The translations under genes were made by a program, and so were the position numbers. A model generated the notes under the pieces. The model was not told the origin of the DNA, did no database searches, and saw nothing but the letters and a program-made list of their open reading frames with translations. From the NCBI GenBank assembly GCA_008933995.1, contig WARS01000007.1:1056230-1120229 (forward strand): 64,000 nucleotides of DNA, read 5' to 3'. Every line of letters begins with the position of its first letter. The stretch's first letter is position 1. The DNA is from Datnioides undecimradiatus (Eukaryota > Chordata > Actinopteri > Lobotiformes > Datnioididae). Shown here one piece after another: positions 40,201 through 51,754 of the stretch.

Positions 40201-43200
40201 TAAAATGATATTCTGTTCTTTTATATTTTCTATATTGACTGACTCGCTTTAGAGAAGCACGGGATTCAGGAAATACAGAGTCCGTGACCACATGTTTCCA
40301 GACAATGTGAGACAATTTTACATTTAATACAAGGACAGAGATGTGTTGAATGTAACGTAGATGTCACAGACTGACTGGCTGATATAATTCATGTCTGAGC
40401 TGGAATGAAAACTGACCTTTTCTACGAGGCTTTTGCACCAATGACTCTGTCGATACTCAGAAGGCTGCTTCAACAAATAACTGTATCAAGTTATATCCTG
40501 ATTAAACACTCAACATGTTCAATGATTAAACATATTGAACATGAAAACTGAAAATCAAAAAGCATAATAAACAATACTACTATAGAATCTGTATCAGTCA
40601 CTGCAGAATTTAAATGGAGAATAAATACAAATAAAAGAGAAACAAACATCGGTACTGTTCAGCTTCAGTCAGTGCCATGTTCAGTGCTGGTCGGTCACTT
40701 CAGCATTAGTTAACTGGCTGTTAGTTTAACAGCAGCTGTATTTTGCTGACTCAGATTCTTGTCCCCCCACGATCACAGACCAGGTTGGTGTAGCAGAGAT
40801 CTGCTTCAAGCCTTTCACTCAGTACTGTGAGTCACAGCGCTCTCTGCTGGATAAACTTTGTACTGACACCAATACCTTACCACGCTAACGTGACACGACA
40901 CTGATGTCATGTAGTGCAGCAGGACTTACAAGCTGAGATCCAACTTCACAGTAGCTGTAGCATCAACTCAGAGTGTTTAAGTCTTTAAAAGCTGAGCTTC
41001 TGTTTTGGTTTCTGTCCATTTTGACTAAACCCATTTGTTTGGTTGCACCTCAGTGTCACAGCTTTGCCACCGAAAACTTGGCTACAGCTGCTGATGTGAA
41101 GTATTTTCACTGCTGTCAAACGTTTTAATTGTCATTCAAACCTGTCCACATATTTCTATGCATTAAATTGATTTTCCTTGCATGCATTTTGCAGGTATTT
41201 GAATGTTGACCCCAAGCCTGTCTATGACCTGTCACACCAGTGATAATAGTTGATACTGGTATGTTCCCGGTATGTTCCATGCTGTTTCTCTATCACACTG
41301 TGACTTAGAGCAACACTTGAACAGAGCCAACATTAATGTTATTAGCAACCTCTGCCATTTCCTACTTAGACAAGACAAGATATAATCATTAGACGTGTGT
41401 TCCTAATGTGTTTGATCCCCTTCTGCCTGTGTTTCTTTGGTCTTCCCACCTTCTTGAAGTTGCTGATCCAGTACAGCCTCCGGGCAGCCACGTCAGCGTT
41501 GAGGCTGTGGGCAGACTGGGCAGTGAGCACCGTCAGAGAGCTCCTGTCTGATCCATCCATCCACGACTTCTCCATTGTCTCTCTGCCCCCCTGACCCGTG
41601 CTGATCCAGAACATCAAGCTGGGGGGGCAGAGAGCAGAGAATATGAATAAAGACAAGGTGTATCGTCAGGCACCATGCCTGTGAGGACATCACGTGTAAC
41701 AGCTCAGATCAATACTTGTGAAACTATTTGTTATAATAAATTCTTATTTCATTTTCAGTGAAAAAAGCAAGTGTTGTGATCATTGACTATGGAATATCAT
41801 TAAGTGAACATTGCAGCTGAAATCACTGCAAAGCAGCAGACAAGCAGACAGAAGTGGAGCAAACCTCTCCACGGGTACAAGCACCAACTCTGACGGGCTG
41901 CTGTGTTTGCTCAGCACAGTGGTGAAATCTGTCCCATTAGCCATCTGCATGTAGATCGACTCTGTCTTCTGATTGGTCCAGAACAGATTCCCGTTCAGCC
42001 AGTCGCAGGCTAGACCCTTGATTCCAGGCTCCCCTGTTAAAGGAATAAACAAGGTCATTTTCTGTCTTTTTCTTCTGTAGTTTTGATTCAGGTTTGGACG
42101 GATGGATTCAGTAACCGGTCACACAGTGTAGGAAAAGTTGTGCAGAAGAAGTTTCTAGCATTGACTAAGCGCCGAGTGCACTTTTAAAGAAGTCGGCTCA
42201 AAAGGAAACCAGGAACGTTGTTTTATCATCAATCTGAGTAACTTTCTGATTTCTCTTCTAACTCACTGGGGCAGAGAACGATCATCTCTTATTGCTCCAC
42301 TCTGAGTTAAACTAAGAAGTTTATTGAAACTTTCATGACCCAAAAACGCAGCAAAACTGATGTTCAGAATTCAAGGCACTGTACTGCCCACTCAACCAAC
42401 TGTGTCACCCCCAGTGAAACAAACATGTGCATCAACTGACCAGTGAAGACTGTCGAGCTGAGCTGTCCATTACTTCTGTAAATGCAGCCCTGGTTGTCAG
42501 CCCAGTAGTACCAGCCCCGGACAACATCAAAAGTCAGAGCCACTGGGTCAAACACTGGAGTCTGGATCACCTCAAACAGTTGAGTCTTGACATTCAACAG
42601 CCCGATAGATGTCCTCTGCACTGTTAGCAATCTGACAGCGTCACCTGGAGCCAGAGGGGAGGGTGCAGGGTGAATATTTGGATTAGAATAAGTTTGACGT
42701 CCTGTCTGCTTTCAGAGTTTGAAATATATTTAAAAAGCTATAAAAAGTAAATCACTGACTGTATTTACACAATGCTTTATGCCTCTCATGCAAACTTATT
42801 TCCTCTTTGATGCAACCTGCTCGATCGCTGGGATCTCAGCACCTGCCTTTGTTCTTTTCTGCCCTTCTCTTTAATGCCTTTGTCATTCGCTGCACTGCAT
42901 CAAAGAAGGCCATTAACATGTCACTGATCTTTGTCCAAGTGAATTTCATGATGTTTGTTGTTGGTTTTGATCTTTTCAGAGGATGAATCCAGAGTAGGTT
43001 CACTGTGTCATAAAGATGAAGACACCTACCAGCATTAGATCTGCCACTGAAATGTTTTCTAGTGACCGGTGTTTTCCTCAGCTCAAGATGAGGCCAAGTT
43101 ACTGTCAGATGACGTAGATGACATTTCCCCCCACCTCATTACCTGTAGCTACACATGTGGAGTTTCCATCCAGCCTGAATCCTTCTCTACAGTGACAGTA

Positions 43201-46009
43201 GTAGGATCCGACAGTGTTAGTGCAGTGATGCATACAGGGAGCAGAGGGTGGGGCACACTCATCCACATCTGAGGAGAGAGGGGTTTTAACTTCTTACTGA
43301 TGCACTTATTTAAACAGCACAAACAATGATCTGGTGCTTCACGCTGCTGTGCCAGAGCTGTGTACAAACACATGACATAACAGTGATCAAAGCTAAAACA
43401 TCCTAAACCAATATAACATCATAAACCCCGCCCCCTCCATGTTAGCAGATGGGACATGGGCCAAAGTTCATCAAATAAACGTTTCTCAAACACGGTTTCT
43501 GTCATTTCATGTAGTTCTTATTATCCTGAGGTTGGTTCAAGAGTTTCTTTTTCTGATCAGTTTGGTTTTAATTAGTTATTTGATGCTATGAAAAGGAGGC
43601 GTGGTGTCATGAGTGACAGCTCCTGACTGAGTTGGGGTGTATAGGCGGGACCTCGATAACGGCTCCAGACCCTAATCTCTGCTACACACACTCTGGCTCC
43701 AAATGATGCCTAGTGGAGACATGTCAGCCATCTTTACAAACAGTCTCTGGGTTTACCCTGGATCAAAACGTTTCAGCACTGCCATCAGACAGCTGAAAGT
43801 TAAAAAGACAATAATAAATTGGCCCAACAACCTGCAAAACTGTTGCAAACACTAAATTACATAAAAAGTGAATAATGTGCTAATTCCATGCTCCAGATAC
43901 CTTCACAGACTGCGCCGTTGGGGGAGAGCTTGTATCCAACAGGACAGGCACACAGAGCTCCCCAGACTTCATCCACACACACATGGCTGCAGCCACCGTT
44001 GTTCATAGAGCAAATACGACCTGTAGGAGGTGCACGGTGGCTCAGCATCACAGAAGTACATGCACCAGTATCCAGTCTCCATATTACACCAGCTCCTGTA
44101 AAGTGTCCAGTTGTTTGTTGCAGTTGTCTCAAACCTACCACAGGTTATGGGCTCATCGCTGGAGTCTGAGCAGTGAATCTGACCATCGCACCTCTCCTCA
44201 GCAGACAGACACTTCCCATCAGGACACCGAAAGCTGTCTTCGCCACACAGACCTGGAAGACAGCAGGCAATCAGTGATTCAGCATTAAATGGTTATCATA
44301 CCACCTACCCACCTGCTCGTGTCTCACATCTACTGACACTGACTCAAATACTGTGTTCACTCTGTCTCTATGTTGATTGAATTATGGAGTCAGTGAGTGT
44401 ATTGCAACAGTTTCCTGCTTGTGACCAGGTGTTTGGAGTACCCTGGTTATTCTCTGAACACATATCAAACCCTCCACCTTTCTCACCACAGTCCTCTTCG
44501 TCGGAGTTGTCCAGGCAATCATTCAGCCCGTTGCAGCGCAGCTCTTTGGGGATGCAGAGCTGGTTTCGACAGGTCCAGTCGGACTCCAGACAGCCCTCGG
44601 CGGCGGGACAGTTCTCTTCATCTGAGCCTGTGGGACACTGGATTTGTCCATCGCAGCGGGCCGAAGTGTCGACGCAGCCGACAGAGTCCACACAGGGAAA
44701 CTGACCTGGCGGACAGTCAGGAGAGCCTAGGAGCGGGGGGGGGGGGGGGCACAGAACCGTAAAACCGCATATGTTAACAGGGAACTTGTTATCATTATTG
44801 TGAAGCAGTTTGTTTCCCAAACTTTGGGCATTAGCCTCTTCACACTCGCAAACAACCAAGTAAACCTACCAGAGCAATCCATTTCATCAGATCCATCCAG
44901 ACAGTCTCCGCCTCCATCACATCTCCACACATCAGGGATGCAGTTCCCATCGTCACACCGCCACTGGCCTTGACGGCATCCCAAAAGTTGCCCTAAAACA
45001 CACCCAAAACATGACAAACATGAAGACAAAGCTGAAATTCTGCTTGCTGTCAAGTTTAAGCCACGCGACCTTTCAGAAACACTGAGGAACTGGTGCAGAC
45101 CAACAATCACACGTTACATGTTTCCTGCTGCTTCATCATTTTGCCAGAAATATGCTCGCATCCCAACAGCTAGAGTATTACAACTGGACACAGAAACATG
45201 CTCCTGAACGAAGCTGTCAGGTAGCCACAAAGCTACTGCTTCACTCAGTGAACCGTAACATATGCAGCTCAATCAGATTTCACACATGAACACAAAAGAA
45301 GACCCAAACGTGGACGAGGTGTAGGATGCCCAACACTCCAACACAACTTAAATCAAACCCATTTACCTGACACGAAAAGCCACAGACAAAGCAGCGAAGC
45401 CCTACAGAGTAAACTGACGTACCATTCATAGAGAAACCACGGATAAGAGAGGCGAAGCAGGTCTGGTGTCATACCCGTCACCAAATGTCTCACTTACAGG
45501 CCTCGGAGGAGCAAACTGCAGCACAGCTGTGATGTGGAACTGCACATGGCCACGTCAGTATCAAGACATAATAATAAAGACAGAAAGATATCATGCATCT
45601 GTTTTGACGCAGCCTGGCTCTGGTCCGAAATGCAACTGTGCATTTCATCCACTTTTAAATTAATTTTACCCAAATGTGTTTTATTTTAAAACAGGCGCAG
45701 GCACAGAAAGTGACTCTACATTTGCAGGAATCCGGCTTCACTTGAAATTCTCGGTGTTAGCCGTGTTAAATTATCTACTGGAAGGCTGAACTGTCTTTTA
45801 ATCCTCCGCATGAGCACATAGGGTGGAACCACGGAATAACCGCCATGTTGCCTCCATCATATTTGTATCTGTCGAAACACCCCTGCGTGTTGTTCCACGC
45901 ACGCTCACTTGAATTAAGTCACACATGTCTCACACACACTTGGTATTTTACCTCGGGAAAGTTTCAGACTCGCCAGAAAAATCGCAAAAATGACCTGGCG
46001 TAAGTCCAT
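27254..46009 (-). CDS. lrp13: giant LDL-receptor-related endocytic receptor, Lrp13-like (40 exons, 2485 aa)
   Basis: This is a type I endocytic receptor. Exons: 45952-46009, 44870-44992, 44487-44726, 44139-44252, 43901-44020, 43143-43268, 42441-42644, 41865-42033, 41450-41618, 39927-40149, 39533-39652, 39125-39343, 38701-39012, 38336-38554, 37908-38054, 37547-37795, 37134-37361, 36783-37052, 36326-36541, 36053-36235, 35769-35891, 35121-35288, 34595-34810, 34284-34513, 34025-34154, 33344-33537, 33076-33262, 32702-32914, 32400-32583, 32093-32294, 31849-32013, 31444-31698, 31051-31278, 30677-30811, 30358-30559, 30149-30274, 29732-29839, 27971-28207, 27459-27780, 27254-27377. They sum to 7458 nt with consistent phases. 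Order: signal peptide, 4 LDLa, 2 EGF, propeller, EGF, propeller, 17 LDLa, 2 EGF, propeller, EGF, propeller, EGF, LDLa, EGF, TM, tail. This order fits no LRP1, 2, 4, 5, 6, 8 or VLDLR. Lrp13, a vitellogenin-binding ovarian receptor of perciform fish, is my choice by elimination. LRP family membership is certain; the name is tentative. Confidence 0.85.
29732..33262 (-). other. lrp13: LRP exons 27-37: EGF, propellers 3 and 4
   Basis: Residues about 1591-2258. The cluster begins with a calcium-type EGF (DIDEC). YWTD-type strands include [45 protein letters not shown] and TIYWADTG. The exon 31444-31698 carries the EGF between the two propellers, with a low-complexity Gly/Ala/Ser insert inside the EGF. 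Exons 31051-31278 to 29732-29839 form propeller 4; some blades have lost the strict YWTD wording. Confidence 0.88.
33344..38054 (-). other. lrp13: LRP exons 15-26: central cluster of 17 LDLa modules
   Basis: Residues about 806-1590, the likely main ligand-binding region. Modules fall into a repeated order: A (PSVLCPGS type), B (CDGRAHC type), C ([19 protein letters not shown] type), then D (AHGxxCIP with CDG) and E (HRC...FLCDGExDC). Unit 1 is A-B-C, unit 2 is A-B-C-D-E, unit 3 is A-B-C-D-E. Four or more further LDLa follow (34284-34513, 34025-34154 and 33344-33537). B and C share one exon in units 1 and 2 but are split by an intron in unit 3. Most modules keep the DGSDE acidic motif; module 13 reads DGFDE and module 20 reads NGIDE. 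Confidence 0.9.
36783..37052 (-). repeat. lrp13: LRP exon 18, near-identical duplicate of exon 16
   Basis: This exon and 37547-37795 differ, over roughly 235 shared bases, by about three substitutions and one 3-base insertion (extra GGA/TCC at about 36928). Both encode LDLa modules B and C joined by a Thr/Pro-rich linker. The similarity fades near the exon ends. Confidence 0.9.
38336..42644 (-). other. lrp13: LRP exons 7-14: propellers 1 and 2 with intervening EGF
   Basis: Residues about 261-805. YWTD-type strands are seen as [45 protein letters not shown] and SIYWVSCDQ. The exon at 39533-39652 is the six-Cys EGF that closes propeller 1; its donor is best placed at T/GTAGGT, which keeps phase 1. 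In LDLR-type receptors these propellers drive acid-dependent ligand release in endosomes. The 1.3-kb intron 40150-41449 has no coding signal. Confidence 0.9.
43143..44992 (-). other. lrp13: LRP exons 2-6: N-terminal 4 LDLa plus 2 EGF
   Basis: Residues about 20-260. The four LDLa modules keep the calcium cage: [48 protein letters not shown] and [13 protein letters not shown]. The second EGF begins DVDEC and is of the calcium-binding type. All exons are phase 1 at both ends, which allows module shuffling. The acceptor of exon 3 has an uninterrupted run of 15 C on the coding strand (44735-44749). Confidence 0.9.
45952..46009 (-). other. lrp13: LRP exon 1: start codon and signal peptide
   Basis: The exon gives [20 protein letters not shown] when completed by the next exon, a basic start followed by a hydrophobic core. 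The ATG has G at -3 and G at +4. Another ATG at 46028 is in a different frame and gives no hydrophobic stretch, so 46009 is preferred. The donor is CCCGAG/GTAAAA, phase 1. Intron 1 (44993-45951) shows no coding signal. Confidence 0.8.
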
Positions 46010-48278
46010 ATCGGCCCGCGCGCTTCATGGGGACAATCAGCGTCACCTGGCAGGAAGAAACGCTTTTATTAGCTGCTGCAGGTGCGCGTGAGGTCACATA
46101 CGTAACACACCGGCTTCCGTTATCAAATACGAAAAACTGTGAAATGGGTTCTATGGAACATTTAGATAAAGCTTATGAATCCATTATTCCCTTATGTATT
46201 TGGTGGGATATTTAGAAAATGTTTTTATCATAAATATTTATTGATTTCATATTTAAAGACCGGTATTTAGTTGCTTTCCATTATTTAGTGGGCGCGAGCG
46301 CAGATAGTGTTTGATTTGACTGAGAGCGAGCTGCGCACGTGCTGCTTTTAGTCCGGAGGGACAGACACAGCTGAGAGGGCAGACACAACTTCAAAATGTG
46401 TCTCCTTTTACTGTTTCCGTGATGATGATGATGAATGCTTGAGCACTGAGACTTTGCGCATGATGTTTAACCTAAATATGCACAGAATGGATTTTTTTTT
46501 TTTTTTTTTTTTTTACGTCTTTCCCTTATAAATCCATGCCCAGGGGTAAAACTCACAAAGGTCAGTAATCTCTGGGTGTGATCTGCACCATAGAGGAAGA
46601 GCAGCTCTATGGATCCAATAACTAATAAACTTTAGATTTTACAGATCATCACGATCATTATGTGAGACTGACTCCTCTGCGTCACAAGCATCATCAGTAT
46701 ATCCAGTGGGGGAAAACGTACTCAGATATTCTACTTAAGTAAAAGTACAGTTTAAAAATGCTCAAGTTACAAGTAGGAGCTAAAGCTAGTAGTAGCTGTA
46801 CGTCTGTATGTATACTGTTGCAGTAATGGTAGGATCACATTAGGATTCATCAGTTCATTTTTGCTTTGTTTTATTCATCTGAATCTGCAGAGCAAATTGT
46901 TCTAAACGTAGTGGAGTACAAATATAAAATAGCATTAAATGGAAATACTTAATTCACTCAATTATTCTACTTTATTTATATTCCAGCACTGATCATCGTC
47001 TTTGCTGAAGCACTGCGCGTAATGTGCACAAATGCGCAACACACGCGGCTTGACATTTCAATGACACGGCTTTATTTATTCATTTGCAATACTTCAATAG
47101 GAAATTATAATTTCCTTTTTTGTTTCAACGCTGAATCTTTTCACTCTCGGCCCGGTCATAGGAAACTTAAACATGCACCCTTAATGTTTAGTTTAAACCA
47201 GAGGTTTGTTTGAAGTTGTGACAGTAACTTTCAAAGAACACGATCAGTTTGGTTTAATGGCGCCTTTTCATACATGCTGCTCATCAAAAAGCATCAAAGC
47301 TTTAAAGCTGCCCATCAGCTCTTTCTTCTTCCGTTTCAGGTCGAGTGTGCAGTTTGACTTATGAATGGCCAGCGATCATTAACGTCATTAACGTCCCATC
47401 AGTTGCTGCCGTCAATTAACATGTTGCATGACATCTTTCCATTAACCATGTTCAAAATAGAAATTATTCTTCACATCTCAGCTGAATAATAAATAAAAGA
47501 GCTGCCCACGCCTGCAGAAAACTCCATTTTTCCAAGTTTATTTTCAGAAAAAAGTTAAAAATGACCAGTTGTTTACCAAATGACCTGACACTTTGCTTAT
47601 TTCTCTAAAATTGCATAACTGTGCAGATCATTTCTATGTTTATCAATTATGGACATGTTGTCGGGCTATTTATTTATTAAAATGTTCAAATATTCTCTTG
47701 TTCAGTTCATTATATTTGTTGGTATACATTTATCACTACCGTAACTATGTATATACTTGCTCTTACATCGATCCCCATTGTGTTCAGTGATATTTTATAC
47801 ATTAATAGATAAATACATTGGCAGATTGACGCCATCGTATTGTGTTTGGCTGTTCAAACTTGTACTGTAACATACATGTATATAAAAAGTAGAGTCGTGC
47901 CTATATGTGACCTTAACTTGCCGCCACATCTTTCCATTTCACTCGCCGACAGGTCCCGACCTGCGCTACAGAAAGTCATTTTTCTGATTAACTCCCGTGT
48001 TGCTTCCCCATTAATCAGAGCGCAGTTGCGCAGTTCGTAATCTCCTTAACTAATATTATTGTCATGGCTTCTTATCAAAGGGATCTCAAAACAACAACAA
48101 TCAGAGTGGTGGACTTGACAGTTTTCACACCTCTGCCACTACAAAGGCCAATTGGTTTCGATACACAACGACCTTGTCACATTTAAGTCTTTGAGCGCCC
48201 CCGTGGATCACACACGCCCTCAAACCATCCGCGGCTTGACAGATCTCCTCTGAGGACGTCAGGACGGAGGGGTGTGAT
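46010..48278. other. spacer between divergent LRP and Nodal genes
   Basis: The left part should hold the LRP promoter. A T run of 23 lies at 46492-46514. About 46706-46955 reads like another high-copy percomorph repeat (ACTCAGATATTCTACTTAAG, then GGAGTACAAATATAAAATAG). The right part is upstream sequence of the Nodal gene. No coding sequence is supported. Confidence 0.5.
46706..46955. repeat. dispersed repeat of percomorph type
   Basis: The wording ACTCAGATATTCTACTTAAG TAAAAGTAC and, later, GTGGAGTACAAATATAAAAT resembles a very common short element of percomorph genomes. It contains the palindrome TACTTAAGTA. Ends are approximate and I name no family. Confidence 0.45.
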
Positions 48279-48286
48279 TATAAAAA
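48279..48286 (+). promoter_or_regulatory. TATA box of the Nodal-related gene
   Basis: TATAAAAA lies 79 bases before the chosen ATG (48358), so transcription should start near 48310. This makes the in-frame ATG at 48274, which lies upstream of the box, unlikely to be the start. Confidence 0.65.
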
Positions 48287-48357
48287 CCGAGTCCCAGCAT
48301 CTCATCTGGAGCATTTGGGATCTACCTGTGGCAGAGACAACATCACACGTGGGAATT

Positions 48358-50205
48358 ATGAAGGGACTAGCGATGGATTTCTCTTTGGCGCTTCTTCTTC
48401 TGGTGGATTTGGTTGTGGGTCTCGCCGGGCAGCCCTTTCCAGGGATGCACCCTGACGCACTGCTCCGTGGGACGAGCGGCGGCTCCAAGCGCAGCGTGCA
48501 GCGGCAGCAGGCCGGCAGGCTGCCCCTCTACATGATGCAGCTGTACCGGACCATGCTGACCGAGGACCGGGTCAGGACTCCGGCTGCCAGCGTGAGCCAC
48601 ACCACGGTGGAGGACAACCCCGCTCTGCACGACTCCGACTCTGTCATCAGCCTTGTCGCTAAGAGTGAGTATACAACATCATAAAAATATAGATTTTATG
48701 AATGGCGTTTAGCATGTTCATTTAATGGCATGTGCACGTGGGCTCTATGTTAGTGTTACACAGCGGCGTTATGACTGATCATCATGATACACTAGCAATG
48801 ACTTCATGTAAACGTCATGCTAGCGTCTTTAAATGAATGTATTGAGTAACTCATCATGACCCTATAGCAACATGTAAATGTCTGTTTCCTGGTTTCATAT
48901 GAAACCCTGAAAACGCTGATGTGTGTTGATTAATTTCTCTCACCTTAATCTAATCAAACTGTACTTGATGAATGTATTTCAGTGCTTGTGCAACTCCCAG
49001 TTGCAAAAAAAAAGCACTGAAGTTTGCAAGAGATGCATTGAATTGGACCTGCAGAATATTATTTTGCAAATAACAAAAAGAGTCTAATAATGAGCGTGTT
49101 CGCTAATTAAGAGTTTAAAGAAGTCATAATTAACCAAGTTTGTTTCCTCTTTATCTCGTTCAGGCTGCCAGCAGATTGGTAAGAGGTGGTCTGTCACCTT
49201 TGACATGTCCTCCATGTCTTCAAGCGACAATGTCCAACTGGCTGAACTGCGCATCCGCCTGCCCGACTTCACAAAGTCTCACCGAGCCTCAGTGGACATC
49301 TACCACTCCCACCACTGCTCCGGCATGCACTGCCCAGAGGACAGGCTGTTCCTGGGCCGCCTGAGAGCTCATCCCAGTTCGATGGTGTCCCCCTCCTCCT
49401 GGAAGGTGTTCAACATGACAGTGATGCTCCGTCGCTGGCTGCAGCGGGAGGGCTCCGCACACGGGATGGAGGAGGACGAGGCTGAGGTGGAGGAGGAGGA
49501 AGAGCAGGAGCAGGAGGGAGTCCAGCACCCAACGGCCGACCGGGTCATGATGGTGGTCTTCTCAAGGCAGAACCCAAACGGCCAGCGAATGCCAACACTC
49601 ATCCGCACTGCAGAGCACTCCAAGTACGTGAGCCTGGACAGGGAGAAGATGGTGGCCGGTTCTGGTCCCAGGACCAGGAGCCGCAGGGCCAGGAGGCACA
49701 ACCACACCCAGCAGCAGAGACAGAGAGCAGCTGGAGCTGCTCATGCCAGCAAGTCCACAGAGGAGGAGAAGCAGGGTCCTTTCTGCAGAAAGGTGGACAT
49801 GTGGGTGGACTTTGAGAAGCTTGGCTGGAGCGAGTGGATTGTCTATCCTAAACGGTACAACGCCTATCGCTGTGAGGGGAGCTGCCCTACACCAGTAGAT
49901 GAGTCCTTCACTCCAACTAACCACGCGTACATGCAGGTAAGGCAGAACTTCACCAAGACAAACTCTTTCACTTTGATTGTCCTGTGTTTACCTTGTTTAA
50001 ATATACCTATCTATAATATGTTCTAATCATCATCATCTTCTCTTTCTCTCAGAGCCTGCTGAAGCTTCACCACCCCGACAAGGCGCCGTGTCTGTCCTGC
50101 GTACCGACACGCCTGGCACCGCTCTCCATGTTGTACTACGAGAACGGCAAGATGATCATGAGGCATCACGAGAACATGGTGGTGGAGGAGTGCGGCTGCC
50201 ACTGA
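48358..50205 (+). CDS. Nodal-related TGF-beta ligand (squint/southpaw type)
   Basis: This is a secreted ligand that signals through activin receptors and EGF-CFC co-receptors to induce mesendoderm or set left-right asymmetry. Exons 48358-48664, 49164-49936 and 50053-50205 join in phase to 410 residues, the three-exon plan of Nodal genes. The start [20 protein letters not shown] is a signal peptide. The prodomain has [25 protein letters not shown] and WSVTFDMSS, typical of Nodal, plus an unusual Glu-rich run. RSRRARR near residue 295 is the likely convertase site. The mature part has [32 protein letters not shown] and VEECGCH. The CC pair of most TGF-betas is spaced as CLSC, as I recall for squint and southpaw but not cyclops. 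The neighbour eif4ebp supports a Nodal locus. I cannot decide between ndr1 and spaw. Confidence 0.93.
48924..48931 (+). promoter_or_regulatory. FoxH1-like site in Nodal intron 1
   Basis: TGTTGATT fits the FoxH1 consensus TGTKKATT. Nodal genes are autoregulated through FoxH1 sites in their first intron in other vertebrates. I see only this one clear match, so it is suggestive only. Confidence 0.3.
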
Positions 50206-50695
50206 GCAAATGAGCTGAACACTCTGGTTAAAATGACAAATAGACTGGAGCCGCTCAGCTGAGCTACTCAGAGGAACAGTCTGGACGGAGGTCCACAGGC
50301 ACTTTACACAGAGGTCCAGTCTGACCTTGGGGCAGGGGCTGCTGCTATGACGCACAACACGACAGAAGGGAACTACTGTGTGGACTGGAAACTCTCTTCA
50401 AAATGAAGAGTTTTAAATTCTCTGTACCTTTTGTAGACGATTAAGTGACCTGAGGTGTGGCTTGGATTGCATGTGGATGGGCTGGAATTCACACCATGGT
50501 CACTGACTGAAGCACTAATGAAGATCCACAAGAACTGTTCTTACAAACCATTCTTTTCATGCTTGAAGATTGAATTTTATTTTTAATGCCACTGAAGTGA
50601 CGAAGCCTAATGTCAGGGATGTGGAAGCGCTTTATTGAGATGTTTTGGGTCACACTGATCCATTTGCGTGTTTGCCATGTACAGTAATACAATAC

Positions 50696-50701
50696 AATAA
50701 A
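50696..50701 (+). terminator. poly(A) signal of the Nodal-related gene
   Basis: AATAAA, 491 nt after the stop codon, in ACAATACAATAAATTATTTC. The 3' UTR between has no coding signal. Confidence 0.75.
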
Positions 50702-51493
50702 TTATTTCTCATCTTGAACCGAGTGTGTAATCGTTTTCATTCAGTGGGTTTCATATAAGCTGCTCATCTCCCATCACTATGAATGGTTAAGACAAGGTTT
50801 AGCTGCTCCAGGATGGATATGTAGATATTAATGATGTCATGAGTAACACCTTAAGGTTTCCTTCAGCGCCACAGGGTCTATTAGCATCTTCCAGCTTTCA
50901 GTTCCAGTTTAATGACCGCAGACCTTAGTTACAGTTTGTTGGTCAGTCAGGTGGTCTACATAGTGTAGCATGCAACAGCTAAAGAGAAAGACGCCGTACG
51001 CAAGAGTTTGTGAACATCACCCAACTACGGAAGTCATGAATGAGGAACAGCCACACTTAACGCCATGTGCGAAATCATTTAAGATCTTGACAAGTGCAGC
51101 AACCGATTCAAGCTGAACATATCACATCAAGAAGAACCAGTTACTGATTAATGGAAAAGACTTGACTTTACCAGAGCCTGACTGGTTCCCTTCCTTTGGT
51201 TGTAGCCTAGTGAAGGCAACACATCTGTTTTACACCGAGGTGAATAATAGGCCATTTTGATGATAATGATAATGAGCTTGTGATCTTGAGAAATTATGTT
51301 TAAAATATCATATTTTCAAGCCTGACTGGTCCTCTGTGAAAAGACCAAGTGCTGTGTTTGATGTCTGCCACTAGGGGGCAGCAGAAACAAAGTATTGCGA
51401 TTTCATAAACAAGATTTCCCCATATGTTGTCTAAAACATTACTTTTGTACAACACAGTCATTCACTGAGTCACGTTCGATAAAATATCAATGG
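50702..51493. other. spacer between convergent Nodal and 4E-BP genes
   Basis: No coding or RNA signal is seen. The two genes run toward each other here. Confidence 0.5.
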
Positions 51494-51499
51494 TTTAAT
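51494..51499 (-). terminator. eif4ebp1: candidate poly(A) signal of the 4E-BP gene
   Basis: ATTAAA on the minus strand, about 256 nt after the TGA. It is the nearest standard hexamer I noticed. Confidence 0.4.
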
Positions 51500-51754
51500 T
51501 TTCACACGACTTTGATTTACAGGTCAGGTGTCCATCAAAGTACAGAAACAACTGAAAGCACTTAGTGTTGTTTTACAAGTACAACATCTGAACACATATT
51601 AAGCATTACAAAAAAAATGCCACCGTGTTTTCAGGACCAACCTGAAAGTGGATCACACAGTTACTAAGACTGGCCTCCCCAGGTCTTATCCCCGTAAACA
51701 AAACAAAAGCAGCGACAACGTTGGAAAATCACTTTTATCCTCGTTTTCCCCTCC

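Noticed and set aside
48274-48357. Upstream in-frame ATG that would extend the Nodal protein by 28 residues
   Set aside because: It lies before the TATA box, and the added residues would precede a good signal peptide.
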